64,000 nucleotides of DNA from Parahoeflea olei (GTDB taxonomy: Bacteria; Pseudomonadota; Alphaproteobacteria; Rhizobiales; Rhizobiaceae): contig NZ_LQZT01000012.1 in NCBI RefSeq assembly GCF_001703635.1, positions 372,001 through 436,000 of the forward strand, read 5' to 3'. Of the stretch, positions 47,041 through 55,143 are shown piece by piece (the first letter of the stretch is position 1; each line of letters opens with the position of its first letter). Made by a program: the position numbers and the translations under genes. Below the pieces are notes generated by a model. The model saw nothing but the letters and a program-made list of their open reading frames with translations, made no database searches and was not told the origin of the DNA.

Positions 47041-47094
47041 GTTGCCAGGGGCAACATGTTTTAGACTTGAAAGATACAATGGGTCGGATAGTCT
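47041..47094 (+). promoter_or_regulatory. Promoter with dyad and shared element before the VOC-bicupin gene
   Basis: A perfect dyad GTTGCC-AGG-GGCAAC (47041-47055) is followed by AACATGTTTTAGACTTGAA (47053-47071), nearly identical to the element at 36816-36832. TTGAAA (47067-47072) and TAGTCT (47089-47094) give a -35/-10 pair with a 16-nt spacer. The arrangement repeats that of the first promoter of the cluster. Confidence 0.6.
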
Positions 47095-47175
47095 CGCTTA
47101 CCGGCTGATCTTCGGGACGGTGCCTGGTCCCGATGTTCGCAGCAGGCTTCGCCGGAGCCGGCATTGGAGAGTGAT

Positions 47176-48267
47176 TTGGACACGCGTGCGGAAATCAGAC
47201 TGCCGACCAGCGAATTGCGCGACGACCTGCCGTTTTACACCAAGACGCTGAAAATGCGCCTCGACATGATCTACCCCGCCGACAATCCCGAGGTGGCGGT
47301 GCTGTCGGGCCACGGCTTGCGCATCCGCATCCAGAAGGGTGCGCCGGAAGCGCCGGGCACGCTCAGGATCCTGACCGAGGACCCGGACGGTTTTGCGGAA
47401 GGCCAGCGCGAACTGGTGGCGCCGAACGGCACCCGGATCGAGATCGACGAGCTCAATCCGCCGCTGGTGATGCCCGAGACCGAGCATGCCTTCGTGGTGC
47501 GCCGGCTGGCCGACCAGGCGCCCTGGATCATCGGCCGCGCCGGCATGGCCTATCGCGACCTGGTGCCTTCGCGGCTCGGCGGCGCGATGATCGCCTCGCA
47601 TATCCGCGTGCCCGACGGGCCGGTGCCCGACATGGTGCATTACCACAAGGTCGGCTTCCAGCTGATCTTCTGCATCCATGGCTGGGTCGACGTTCTCTAC
47701 GAGGACCAGGGCGGCATCCGGCGGCTGCATGCGGGCGACTGTTTCATCCAGCCCCCGCAGATCCGGCACAAGGTGCTGCATGCCGCCGACGGCATCGAGG
47801 TGATCGAGATCGGCGTGCCGGCCGAGCACATCACCGAGATCGACCACGACATGGAGCTGCCGACGCCGCAGGAGCGGCCGGAGCGGGAGTGGGACGGGCA
47901 GCGCTTCGTCCACAGCATCGGCAAGGACGGCGTGTTCAAACCGTTCCGGGTGCCGGGCTTCGAGGCGCGCGACACCACCATCAACGCAAACACCAAAGGC
48001 GTGGCCTCGGTGATGGTCGCGCGCCCTTCGGGGCCTGCCAGCCCGGTCTGGTCCCGGCACGACTGCGACATCCTGTTCAATTTCGTGATGTCGGGCTCGA
48101 TGGTGCTCGAAGGCGAGGGCAAGGCGCCCTACCGTCTGGAAAAAGGGGACGCGTTTGTCATTCCGCCGCGGATGGCGACGCGCTACAGTGAACCCACCGA
48201 TGACCTCCAGTTGCTGGAGGTGACGCTTCCCGGTTCGTTCGAAACCGAGATCGTCGACGAGATCTGA
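47176..48267 (+). CDS. Fused VOC plus double-cupin protein, putative dioxygenase
   Basis: A 363-residue protein in three parts. Residues about 5-95 resemble a VOC/glyoxalase domain (LPTSELRDDLPFYTKTL..MIYPADNPEVAVLSGHGLRIRI). Two cupin barrels follow, the first around 150-215 (MVHYHKVGFQLIFCIHGWVDVL then PPQIRHKVL) and the second around 285-350 (SRHDCDILFNFVMSG then PPRMATRY). Bicupin dioxygenases include gentisate 1,2-dioxygenase, but the second barrel here lacks the full His set. The start is the TTG at 47176, six bases after GGAG; TTG 47164 is possible. It has its own promoter and precedes the Liv genes. The substrate is unknown. Confidence 0.78.
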   Translation: MDTRAEIRLPTSELRDDLPFYTKTLKMRLDMIYPADNPEVAVLSGHGLRIRIQKGAPEAPGTLRILTEDPDGFAEGQRELVAPNGTRIEIDELNPPLVMPETEHAFVVRRLADQAPWIIGRAGMAYRDLVPSRLGGAMIASHIRVPDGPVPDMVHYHKVGFQLIFCIHGWVDVLYEDQGGIRRLHAGDCFIQPPQIRHKVLHAADGIEVIEIGVPAEHITEIDHDMELPTPQERPEREWDGQRFVHSIGKDGVFKPFRVPGFEARDTTINANTKGVASVMVARPSGPASPVWSRHDCDILFNFVMSGSMVLEGEGKAPYRLEKGDAFVIPPRMATRYSEPTDDLQLLEVTLPGSFETEIVDEI

Positions 48268-48334
48268 GCGCTTTGATGGCAGCCCGCGGGCGCTCGAGGG
48301 ACTAAAGGGCCGAACAAAAACTGGGAGCAGTTGA

Positions 48335-49537
48335 ATGAAAAAGACAACATTTGCATTGGCCGTTGCGGGCCTGCTCGCCTCGAGCGCCGCAGCCCTTGCC
48401 GAGGACACCAAGGTCGGTCTTCTGATGGACATCACCGGCCCGATCGCCAGCTTCATTCCGCCGCTTCAGAACGCGGCCAACCTCGCCTTCAAGCAGGTCA
48501 ACGAGCAGGGCGGCCTTCTCGACGGCCAGGCCGTTCCGGTGTTCGGCGACACCACCGGCTCGTCGCAGGGCGCGGTCGATGCCGCCGGCAAGCTGATCAA
48601 TGTCGAGAACGTGCCGATCATCATGGGCGCGCTGATGTCGGGCACGACCATTTCCGCAGCCGAAGCCGCGGCGATCCCCGCGGGCGTGGTGCAGGTTTCG
48701 CCGACCGCCACATCGCCGGCGATGACCGATATTGAGGACAACGACCTTCTCTACCGCATCGTCCCCTCGGACAACTTCCAGGGCAAGGTGCTGGCCAAGA
48801 TGGTGATGGACGAGGGCCTGAAGAAGGTCGCCGTCACCTATGTCAACAACGACTATGGCGTGGGCATCGGTGGCACCTTCGTCGAGGCCTTCAAGGCGCT
48901 CGGCGGCGAAGTGGTGGCCGAGGTCAAGCACGAGGAGAAGAAGAACTCCTACCGCTCTGAACTGGCAACGCTTTCCAAGGCCGGCGGCGATGCGCTGGTG
49001 GTCATCGCCTATGCCGGCGACTCGGGCGGGAAGATCGTCAAGCAGTCGATCGAGGGCGGCCTGTTCACCAAGTTCGTCGGCACCGACGGGCTGCGTGACG
49101 AGGCGCTAATCGCCGATATCGGCGCCGAAGCGCTGGCAAGCTCGTTCTTCTCGGCCCCGACCTCGCCCGCCGACAACCCGAACCAGGCCAAGCTGCACGA
49201 ACTCTACAACGCCGAATATGGCGAAGGCGCCGACAAGCCCTTCGTCGACCAGACCTATGACGCGACTTTCCTGACGCTGCTGGCGGTCGAAAAGGCGGGC
49301 TCCGCCGACCGTGCGAAAATGGCCGAAGCGCTGCGCGCCGTCGCCTCCGCACCGGGCGAAAAGGTCGGCCCGGGCGAATGGGAAAAGGCCAAGGCGCTGA
49401 TCAAGGAAGGCAAGGACATCGACTATGACGGCGCCGGCGGTGCCTATGACTTCGATGAGCACGGCGACGTGGCCGGCTATATCGGCAAGTTCGTGGTCGA
49501 CGGCGACAAGTTCAAGCAGATCGCCATCGTCCAGTAA
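48335..49537 (+). CDS. Branched-chain amino acid/aromatic-type ABC transporter substrate-binding protein
   Basis: A 400-residue periplasmic protein of the LivJ/LivK (PBP type I) family with a clear Sec signal (MKKTTFALAVAGLLASSAAALA, cleavage before EDT). The mature part has GLLMDITGPIASFIPP, NVPIIMGALMSGTT and VTYVNNDYGVGIG, family landmarks. In aromatic-degradation clusters such proteins bind benzoates, aromatic acids or amino acids; here tryptophan, kynurenine or anthranilate are attractive ligands by context only. A strong hairpin after the stop (49561-49588) would keep it in excess of the membrane genes. Confidence 0.94.
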   Translation: MKKTTFALAVAGLLASSAAALAEDTKVGLLMDITGPIASFIPPLQNAANLAFKQVNEQGGLLDGQAVPVFGDTTGSSQGAVDAAGKLINVENVPIIMGALMSGTTISAAEAAAIPAGVVQVSPTATSPAMTDIEDNDLLYRIVPSDNFQGKVLAKMVMDEGLKKVAVTYVNNDYGVGIGGTFVEAFKALGGEVVAEVKHEEKKNSYRSELATLSKAGGDALVVIAYAGDSGGKIVKQSIEGGLFTKFVGTDGLRDEALIADIGAEALASSFFSAPTSPADNPNQAKLHELYNAEYGEGADKPFVDQTYDATFLTLLAVEKAGSADRAKMAEALRAVASAPGEKVGPGEWEKAKALIKEGKDIDYDGAGGAYDFDEHGDVAGYIGKFVVDGDKFKQIAIVQ

Positions 49538-49560
49538 GCCCGTCCGCGCACGGCAATCTG

Positions 49561-49588
49561 GCCCCTTCCCGCACCGTCGGGGAGGGGC
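49561..49588 (+). promoter_or_regulatory. Stem-loop between binding-protein gene and livG
   Basis: GCCCCTTCCCG (49561-49571) pairs with CGGGGAGGGGC (49578-49588) with a single G-T wobble around a six-base loop; no T-run follows. It is a likely mRNA-stabilising or partial-termination hairpin that sets a high ratio of binding protein to transporter. Confidence 0.65.
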
Positions 49589-49674
49589 TGTTACAAGAGC
49601 GATCCGCCGGGCTCCAGCCACTGGACCGGAAAGGCATCGCCGGCGGCCACCACCGGCTGCGACAAGGGGAACAG

Positions 49675-50448
49675 ATGATTTCAGTCGACCATGTGAAGGT
49701 GAGTTACGGCGGCCCCAATGTCGTCGATGACGTCAGCTTCGACATTCCCGCGGGCCGCATCACCGGGCTTATCGGTCCCAACGGCGCGGGCAAGACCACG
49801 ATGTTCAATGCCATTGCCGGCCATGTCGGGCTCGCGAGCGGGCGCATCCTGCTCGAGGGCAGGGACATCACGCCGCTTCAGCCGCATGAGCGCGCCGCGC
49901 GCGGGCTTGCCCGGACCTTCCAGATCCCGCACGAGTTCTCGCACCTGACCGTGATCGAGAATTTCATGGCGGCCGCGGCCACCCCGATCGGCGAGAACGT
50001 GTTCAATGTGATCTTCCGGCGCGGGCGGTTTGCCGCCGAAGAGGAGGCGACCTACCGCGCTGCGCGCGAGATGGTAACCTTCCTGGAGATCGACCACGTC
50101 AAGGACGAGAAGGCCGGCAATCTCTCGGGCGGCCAGAAGAAACTTCTGGAGCTTGGCCGGGCGCTGATGCGCAAGCCCAAGATCATCCTGCTCGACGAGA
50201 TCGGCGCAGGCATCAACCGCACGCTTCTCGCCAAGATTTCCGACAAGATCCTGCATTTGAACAAGGAGCAGGGGCTCACCTTCTGCCTGATCGAGCACGA
50301 TCTCGATTATGTCTCCAAGCTCTGCGACGCGGTGATCGTGATGGCGCAGGGGCAATTGCTGATGGAAGGCACGGTCGACGAGGTGCGCCAGGATGCGCGC
50401 GTGATCGAGGCCTATTTCGGCGGCGGCAAATACGAGGCCCAGCCATGA
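49675..50448 (+). CDS. livG: ABC transporter ATPase, LivG type
   Basis: A 257-residue ATPase of the branched-chain amino acid transporter family: Walker A GPNGAGKTT (about 35-43), signature LSGGQKKLLE, Walker B ILLDEIGAGIN, H-loop IEHDLDY. In Walker B the usual DEP is DEI and the D-loop reads GAGIN, a subgroup feature. It overlaps livF by four bases. With LivF, H, M and the binding protein it forms a complete importer attached to the tryptophan/anthranilate genes. Confidence 0.94.
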   Translation: MISVDHVKVSYGGPNVVDDVSFDIPAGRITGLIGPNGAGKTTMFNAIAGHVGLASGRILLEGRDITPLQPHERAARGLARTFQIPHEFSHLTVIENFMAAAATPIGENVFNVIFRRGRFAAEEEATYRAAREMVTFLEIDHVKDEKAGNLSGGQKKLLELGRALMRKPKIILLDEIGAGINRTLLAKISDKILHLNKEQGLTFCLIEHDLDYVSKLCDAVIVMAQGQLLMEGTVDEVRQDARVIEAYFGGGKYEAQP

Positions 50449-51164
50449 CTGCATTGCTACAGGTCAAGGGGCTCACCGCCGGCTATGGCGGCGTCCCGAT
50501 CATCGAAGGTGTCAATCTCGATGTCGCCGAGCACGAAATCGCCGTCATCATCGGCCCCAACGGTGCCGGCAAGTCGACGCTGCTCAAGACCATCTTCGCG
50601 CTCACCGCGCGCTCGGAGGGAAGCGTCTCGTTTGCCGGGTCCGACATCTCCGCGCTGAAGACCGCGGAACTGGTGCCGCTCGGCATTTCCATGGTGCCGC
50701 AGAGCCGCAACGTGTTCCCGACGCTGACGGTGGACGAAAACCTCGATGTCGGCACCTATGCGGCGCCGCCGCGCGACAAGGACGCGGTGCGCGAAAAGGT
50801 GCTGGAGCTGTTTCCCGACCTCCGCGACAAGCTCGGCCAGGCGGCGGGCGAACTCTCGGGCGGGCAGCGGCAGATGGTGGCGATGGGCCGGGCGCTGATG
50901 AGCGAGCCGAAGCTTCTGCTGCTCGACGAGCCCACGGCGGGCCTGTCGCCCGCCTATCTCGAGATCATCTTCGATCTGCTCTTGAACATCCGCAAGGGTG
51001 GCGTGACCATCCTGATGGTCGAGCAGAACGCCAAGCAGGCGCTCAGGATCGCCGACAACGGCCATGTGCTCGTCAGCGGCAAGAATTTCGTATCAGGAAC
51101 GGGAGAGGCGCTGCTCAACGACGATGCGGTGCGGCGCTCCTTCCTCGGGGGTGCCTCGGCATGA
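50445..51164 (+). CDS. livF: ABC transporter ATPase, LivF type
   Basis: A 239-residue ATPase: Walker A GPNGAGKST (about 36-44), MVPQSRNVFPTLTVDENL (a LivF marker), signature LSGGQRQM, Walker B LLLDEPTAGLSP and VEQNAKQAL in the H-loop position, where Gln replaces the His, as in most LivF proteins. It starts within the livG stop and its own stop overlaps livH (ATGA). The second nucleotide-binding subunit of the Liv-type importer. Confidence 0.95.
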   Translation: MTALLQVKGLTAGYGGVPIIEGVNLDVAEHEIAVIIGPNGAGKSTLLKTIFALTARSEGSVSFAGSDISALKTAELVPLGISMVPQSRNVFPTLTVDENLDVGTYAAPPRDKDAVREKVLELFPDLRDKLGQAAGELSGGQRQMVAMGRALMSEPKLLLLDEPTAGLSPAYLEIIFDLLLNIRKGGVTILMVEQNAKQALRIADNGHVLVSGKNFVSGTGEALLNDDAVRRSFLGGASA

Positions 51165-52051
51165 TCGACTTCATCAATCTCTATCTGGTTCCAGGCCTTG
51201 CGATCGGCAGCGTCTATGCGCTCGGCGCGGTCGGGATCTCGATGATCTTCGGTATTTTGCGGTTTGCGCATTTTGCCCATGGCGACCTGATGACGCTTGG
51301 CGGCTACGGCGTGCTGACCGCGGTCTGGCTGATCCCGGTCAATCCGCTGCTGCTGCTCCCCTTCGGCATCGCGCTTGCGATCGTGGCGGCGCTGGCGGTC
51401 GACGAGTTCTTCTACAAGCCCTTGCGCAAGCTGCCGACGATCTACACCGTGATCGCCTCCTTCGGCGTGGCGCTGATCTTCCGCTCGCTCGCGCAGCTGT
51501 TCTGGAGTTCGGGCAACCAGGTGTTCACCTCCGGCGTGCGCATGCCTATGGTGCTGTTTGACACGTTCCGGATTTCGGAATTGCATGCGCAGGTGATCGT
51601 GCTCACAGTGGTGATCGCCATTGCGCTGCATTTCTTCCTGACCCGCTCCAAGCTCGGCCGCGCGATGCGCGCTGTCTCCGACGAGCCGGAACTGGCGGCC
51701 GTCGCCGGTCTCGACACCGAGAAGGTGGTGCGCTGGACCTGGGTGATCGGCGCCTCGCTTGCCGCCATCGCCGGCGTGTTCGCCGGCATGGACACGAGCA
51801 TGCACCCGAATCTCGGCTGGAACCTGCTCTTGGCGATGTTCGCCGCCGCCGTGCTCGGCGGCATCGGCAAGCCGATGGGCGCAATTGCCGGCGGGCTGAT
51901 CATCGGCATCGCCGAAGAGACCGTGACCTTCACCTGGTTCTCGGACGACGCCTTCATCTCGCCCTCCTACAAGTCGGCGGTAGCCTTCTTCATCATGGTG
52001 GCGCTGCTTCTGTTCCGCCCGCAGGGCCTGTTCAAGGGGAGGCTTCTGTAA
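51161..52051 (+). CDS. livH: Branched-chain amino acid-type ABC permease, LivH type
   Basis: A 296-residue permease with about eight hydrophobic segments. LivH hallmarks are GLAIGSVYALGAVGISMIFGILRFAHFAHGDLMTLGGY at the N-terminus (contains the AHGD motif) and GRAMRAVSDEPELAAVAGLDTEKV, the cytoplasmic coupling loop. The last helices end in LLFRPQGLFKGRLL. It overlaps both neighbours, typical of a tightly coupled liv operon. Confidence 0.95.
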   Translation: MIDFINLYLVPGLAIGSVYALGAVGISMIFGILRFAHFAHGDLMTLGGYGVLTAVWLIPVNPLLLLPFGIALAIVAALAVDEFFYKPLRKLPTIYTVIASFGVALIFRSLAQLFWSSGNQVFTSGVRMPMVLFDTFRISELHAQVIVLTVVIAIALHFFLTRSKLGRAMRAVSDEPELAAVAGLDTEKVVRWTWVIGASLAAIAGVFAGMDTSMHPNLGWNLLLAMFAAAVLGGIGKPMGAIAGGLIIGIAEETVTFTWFSDDAFISPSYKSAVAFFIMVALLLFRPQGLFKGRLL

Positions 52052-52995
52052 TGGAGATCACCGGGCTTCTCTTCTATCTCGTCAGCGTGCTGATCGCCGG
52101 CGGCATCTATGCGGTGCTGTGCCTCGCGCTCAATGTGCAGTGGGGCATGGGCGGGCTGTTCAATGCGGGCATCGCCGGCTTCTTCGCGGTCGGCGCCTAT
52201 GCCTCGGCGATCGTGACCACGGCCGCCTCGAGCAAGCATCTGGGCGGCTTCGCGCTGCCGATCCCGTTCGGTCTGCTTGCTGCCATGATCGTGGCCGGCG
52301 TGACCGGCTTCGTCGTGGCCAAGATCTGCGTGCGGCTCAAGAGCGACTATCTGGCGATGGCCTCGGTCGGCATCGCCGAGATCCTGCGGCTGGTGATCGT
52401 CAACGAATCCTGGCTCACCAATGGCAGTCTCGGCATTGCCGGCGTGCCGCGTCCGTTCGGCAACCTGGTGCAGGGCCGGGCGGCCGATCTTCTCTATCTC
52501 GGCGTCGTCTGGCTCTGCGTGGCTCTCGTCTACATCCTCTGCCAGCGGCTCTATGTGAGCCCTTGGGGCCGGACGCTGAGGGCGATCCGCGACAACGAGG
52601 ATTCGGCGCGCGCGGCGGGCAAGGATGTCGACTGGTTCCGGCTGCAGACCTTCGTGATCGGCTGCGCGCTGATGGGGCTCGCGGGCGCGCTGTCGGCGCA
52701 TTACTTCAAGTTCCTGTCGCCCTCGGCGACCGAACCGCTGCTGGTGACGTTCCTGGTCTGGGTGATGCTGATGGCCGGCGGCTCGGGCAACAACCGCGGC
52801 GCCATCGTCGGCGCGCTGGTGATCTGGTTCATCTGGTCGGCGACCGAGATCATCACCAGCCGGCTGCCGCCCGAGTGGATCACCCGCTCGTCCTATATCC
52901 GGATGCTGCTCGTGGGGCTTCTGCTGCAATTCGTGCTGCAGAAATTCCGCTCCGGCCTGGTGCCGGAAAAATCCCCGAAGATCAGGTCGGACTGA
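52051..52995 (+). CDS. livM: Branched-chain amino acid-type ABC permease, LivM type
   Basis: A 314-residue permease, partner of LivH. It has AVLCLALNVQWGMGGLFNAGIAGFFAVGAYASA at the N-terminus, SDYLAMASVGIAEILRL and the coupling loop GRTLRAIRDNEDSARAAGKDV, followed by SAHYFKFLSPSATEPL. It shares one base with livH (TAATG). It is the last gene of the rightward cluster and converges on the thioesterase gene with 12 nt between stop codons. Confidence 0.95.
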   Translation: MEITGLLFYLVSVLIAGGIYAVLCLALNVQWGMGGLFNAGIAGFFAVGAYASAIVTTAASSKHLGGFALPIPFGLLAAMIVAGVTGFVVAKICVRLKSDYLAMASVGIAEILRLVIVNESWLTNGSLGIAGVPRPFGNLVQGRAADLLYLGVVWLCVALVYILCQRLYVSPWGRTLRAIRDNEDSARAAGKDVDWFRLQTFVIGCALMGLAGALSAHYFKFLSPSATEPLLVTFLVWVMLMAGGSGNNRGAIVGALVIWFIWSATEIITSRLPPEWITRSSYIRMLLVGLLLQFVLQKFRSGLVPEKSPKIRSD

Positions 52996-53007
52996 GGCGG
53001 CGCCGGA

Positions 53008-53433
53008 TCAGGCTTCTTCCTCTTCCGGCAGGAACGAGACGAGCTTGGCGCGCACCGCGTCGGGCCAGGGGATCGAGCTGTGCTCGTCGAGCTGGCTTGC
53101 GGCGAGCACCTGCCGGCTGGTCCAGCGCTTCTCGCCCTCGCACAGCACCGTGTGCTCGACCGTCATCGAGGAGCGGCCGACCTTGGTCACGGTCAGCTCG
53201 AAGGTGAGTGTGTCGCCGAAGAAGGACGGCTTCGAGAAATCGCAGCTCAGATGCACGGTCGGCGTGCCCCACCGCTCTTTCCAGATGATCTCGTGCCAGG
53301 GAAAGCCGATCCAGGACCAGAACTCCTCGTTCACGCCGTTCAAAAGGTTGAGATAGGACGGATAATAGGCCGTGCCGGAAATGTCGCAGTCGCCGAAGTG
53401 AAGCATGCGTTCGGTGGTGAAGCTTACGGCCAT
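53008..53433 (-). CDS. Hot-dog-fold acyl-CoA thioesterase (4-hydroxybenzoyl-CoA thioesterase type)
   Basis: A 141-residue thioesterase. The catalytic segment HFGDCDISGTAYYPSYLNLLN matches the 4HBT family, with the Asp expected to activate the attack on the thioester. The start is the ATG at 53433 after a strong GGGAGGAG site. Although on the opposite strand, it abuts the aromatic-CoA cluster, and a thioesterase is a regular member of 2-aminobenzoate and gentisate CoA clusters, where it rescues CoA from dead-end aryl-CoA esters or releases the hydroxylated acid. Its actual substrate is inferred. Confidence 0.88.
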   Translation of the reverse strand: MAVSFTTERMLHFGDCDISGTAYYPSYLNLLNGVNEEFWSWIGFPWHEIIWKERWGTPTVHLSCDFSKPSFFGDTLTFELTVTKVGRSSMTVEHTVLCEGEKRWTSRQVLAASQLDEHSSIPWPDAVRAKLVSFLPEEEEA

Positions 53434-53565
53434 GGCGGTTCTCCTCCCAGATGGTCGTTTTCGGGAAGGACATGTGCCATGCCGCGTCCAGCGAGGCAAC
53501 CGCCGCGCCGATGCCGGCCAAGCTTGGCCGCTCCCTTCTTGAGCGGGATATCGATGCCGGACACG

Positions 53566-53597
53566 AAAAAGCCGCAGCCCGGATCAGGGCTACGGCT
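53566..53597 (-). terminator. Rho-independent terminator on the minus strand
   Basis: Read leftward, AGCCGTAGCCC (53597-53587) pairs with GGGCTGCGGCT (53580-53570) with one wobble, around a six-base loop, followed by a run of Ts (A5 on the plus strand, 53566-53570). It ends transcription of the attachment-family gene before the thioesterase gene. Confidence 0.8.
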
Positions 53598-53627
53598 TCG
53601 GTGCGTCTCGCGGGGCTGCCGGGAGCG

Positions 53628-54041
53628 CTACTTCATCGCGGCCAGGATCGAGCGCTCGATGTCCTCGATCTTGCTGTTCGACAGCGTCTTCGGCAGTTCC
53701 AGCATGATCTTGTCGGTCACGCTGGAATGCAGGCTGGGACGGGTCTCGCCCAGCGTGTCGGGATCGAGCACGAGGATGAGGTCGTCGAAGCTGTGGGACT
53801 GGGCCTGATCATAGAGATGATTGGCCAGGATCTTGGCGAAGGTCGCCTCCATCGATTCCTTGGGGGAGGTGTCCGGTGGTTCTTTGCCTGCCGGCCCCTC
53901 GTCTGCAAGATCGCCGGGTTCGAGATCATATTCATGATGCAGCTTGAGGTCGCCGCCCTTGCCGGCATTGCGGTAGATGTTGGCGCCTTCGCCGGTGCCG
54001 ACGACGATCAGGGTTTTGTGGGGAACGGGAAGATGGGACAT
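53628..54041 (-). CDS. Host-attachment-family protein (PF10116-like)
   Basis: A 137-residue soluble protein of the family named after a plant-attachment gene of Agrobacterium: opening PHKTLIVVGTGEGANIYRNAG, a middle SPKESMEATFAKILANHLYDQA and an end LPKTLSNSKIEDIERSI. Despite the name, most members have no proven adhesion role and their fold suggests an eRF1/RNase-like domain. No signal peptide or transmembrane segment. It ends in a terminator and is preceded by the DJ-1/PfpI gene on the same strand. Confidence 0.8.
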   Translation of the reverse strand: MSHLPVPHKTLIVVGTGEGANIYRNAGKGGDLKLHHEYDLEPGDLADEGPAGKEPPDTSPKESMEATFAKILANHLYDQAQSHSFDDLILVLDPDTLGETRPSLHSSVTDKIMLELPKTLSNSKIEDIERSILAAMK

Positions 54042-54147
54042 GGGTCCTCTCCATAATCAGGGGAATGGGGAGCCATCGCTCGGCGAACGGCTTGGACGGG
54101 GGAGGCCGGTGGCCGCCCCCACGCCTGGGGTCAGGCACGACCGTGGA

Positions 54148-54717
54148 TCAGGCCGCGTCGGCCTTGCGGCGATGGTGCTCGCCCTCGCGCACTTCCTCGA
54201 TGATCTTGGCGACGAAGGCCTCCAGATCCTTGGGCGAGCGGCTGGTGATGATGCCGTTGTCGATGGCGATTTCCTTGTCGATCCACTTGGCGCCGGCATT
54301 TTCCATGTCGGTGCGGATCGAGTGGTAGGAGGTCGCTTCGCGGCCCTTGATGACGCCGGCCTCGATCAGCAGCCAGGGCGCGTGGCAGATGGCGGCGACG
54401 ATCTTGTCGCCGGTCACGAAGTCGCGCACCAGCATGACCGCGTCCTTTTCGACGCGCAACAGGTCCGGGTTGATCTGGCCGCCGGGCAGGACGAGCGCGA
54501 TGTAGTCGTCGACCTTGACCTCGGAAATCTTCAGGTCGGCCTCGATCGAGGCGCCCCAGTCCTTGTCGTCCCAGCCCTTGATCGGCTTGCCGTCGAGGCT
54601 TGCCACATGCACCGTGGCGCCGGCCTTCTTCAACTGCTCAAGCGGATATTCGAGTTCCGACTGTTCGAAGCCGTTGGTGGCCATGATGAGAATTTTTGCG
54701 TTTTCCATTTTGGGCAT
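54148..54717 (-). CDS. DJ-1/PfpI-family protein (YhbO/glyoxalase III type)
   Basis: A 189-residue protein of the DJ-1/PfpI superfamily. The nucleophilic Cys is in the AAICHAPWLL elbow; Glu in NGFEQSELEYP completes the dyad. Related E. coli proteins (YhbO, YajL) protect against methylglyoxal and oxidative damage. The ATG at 54717 is fixed by a perfect AAGGAGG six bases upstream; a longer in-frame start at 54744 lacks one. The gene sits in a leftward run of small stress-type genes. Confidence 0.9.
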   Translation of the reverse strand: MPKMENAKILIMATNGFEQSELEYPLEQLKKAGATVHVASLDGKPIKGWDDKDWGASIEADLKISEVKVDDYIALVLPGGQINPDLLRVEKDAVMLVRDFVTGDKIVAAICHAPWLLIEAGVIKGREATSYHSIRTDMENAGAKWIDKEIAIDNGIITSRSPKDLEAFVAKIIEEVREGEHHRRKADAA

Positions 54718-54817
54718 GGGAAACCTCCTTGGTCTGGTGAACATCTACCCGCCCAACGCGGGTGAGCCGGTTGGGTTCCGGATTTTGGCCGGCAAAGGCC
54801 GGCTGCGCGAAAATGTC

Positions 54818-55084
54818 TCAGCCGTGGCGCAGCGCTTCGATCAGTTCGCCCTTCGACATCGCCGAGCGTCCCTCGATGTCGAGGTCCTGGGCGCGCTTGT
54901 AGAGTGCGTCCTTCGTCCAGTCTTCGTAAGCCGCCGCCCGGCCGCCCTTCTCGGACGGATGCTGGCTGTCATTGGCCTGGGCGTTGGCGATGCGCGCCGC
55001 CTTCTCCTTGGAGGCGCCGTCTTCGCGCAGGGCCTCATAGGTGTCGCTCTTCTTGACGGATGCGCCGTGTCTGCTGCGGGCCAT
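54818..55084 (-). CDS. Small Rho-termination-factor-N/SAP-like protein
   Basis: An 88-residue, highly charged protein. The C-terminal part (WTKDALYKRAQDLDIEGRSAMSKGELIEALRHG) is a Rho N-terminal/SAP-like helix-extended-loop-helix motif often found in short DNA-binding or stress proteins; the N-terminal part (SRHGASVKKSDTYEALREDG) matches the DUF7218 type. Such genes are common beside DJ-1/PfpI-type and other general-stress genes in Alphaproteobacteria. Nucleic-acid binding is inferred. Confidence 0.75.
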   Translation of the reverse strand: MARSRHGASVKKSDTYEALREDGASKEKAARIANAQANDSQHPSEKGGRAAAYEDWTKDALYKRAQDLDIEGRSAMSKGELIEALRHG

Positions 55085-55143
55085 GGTGGTTCTCCTGTTC
55101 CGGTTGGGGTGGTGGCGAAGTGGCTGATGCGCCGACGGGCGCG

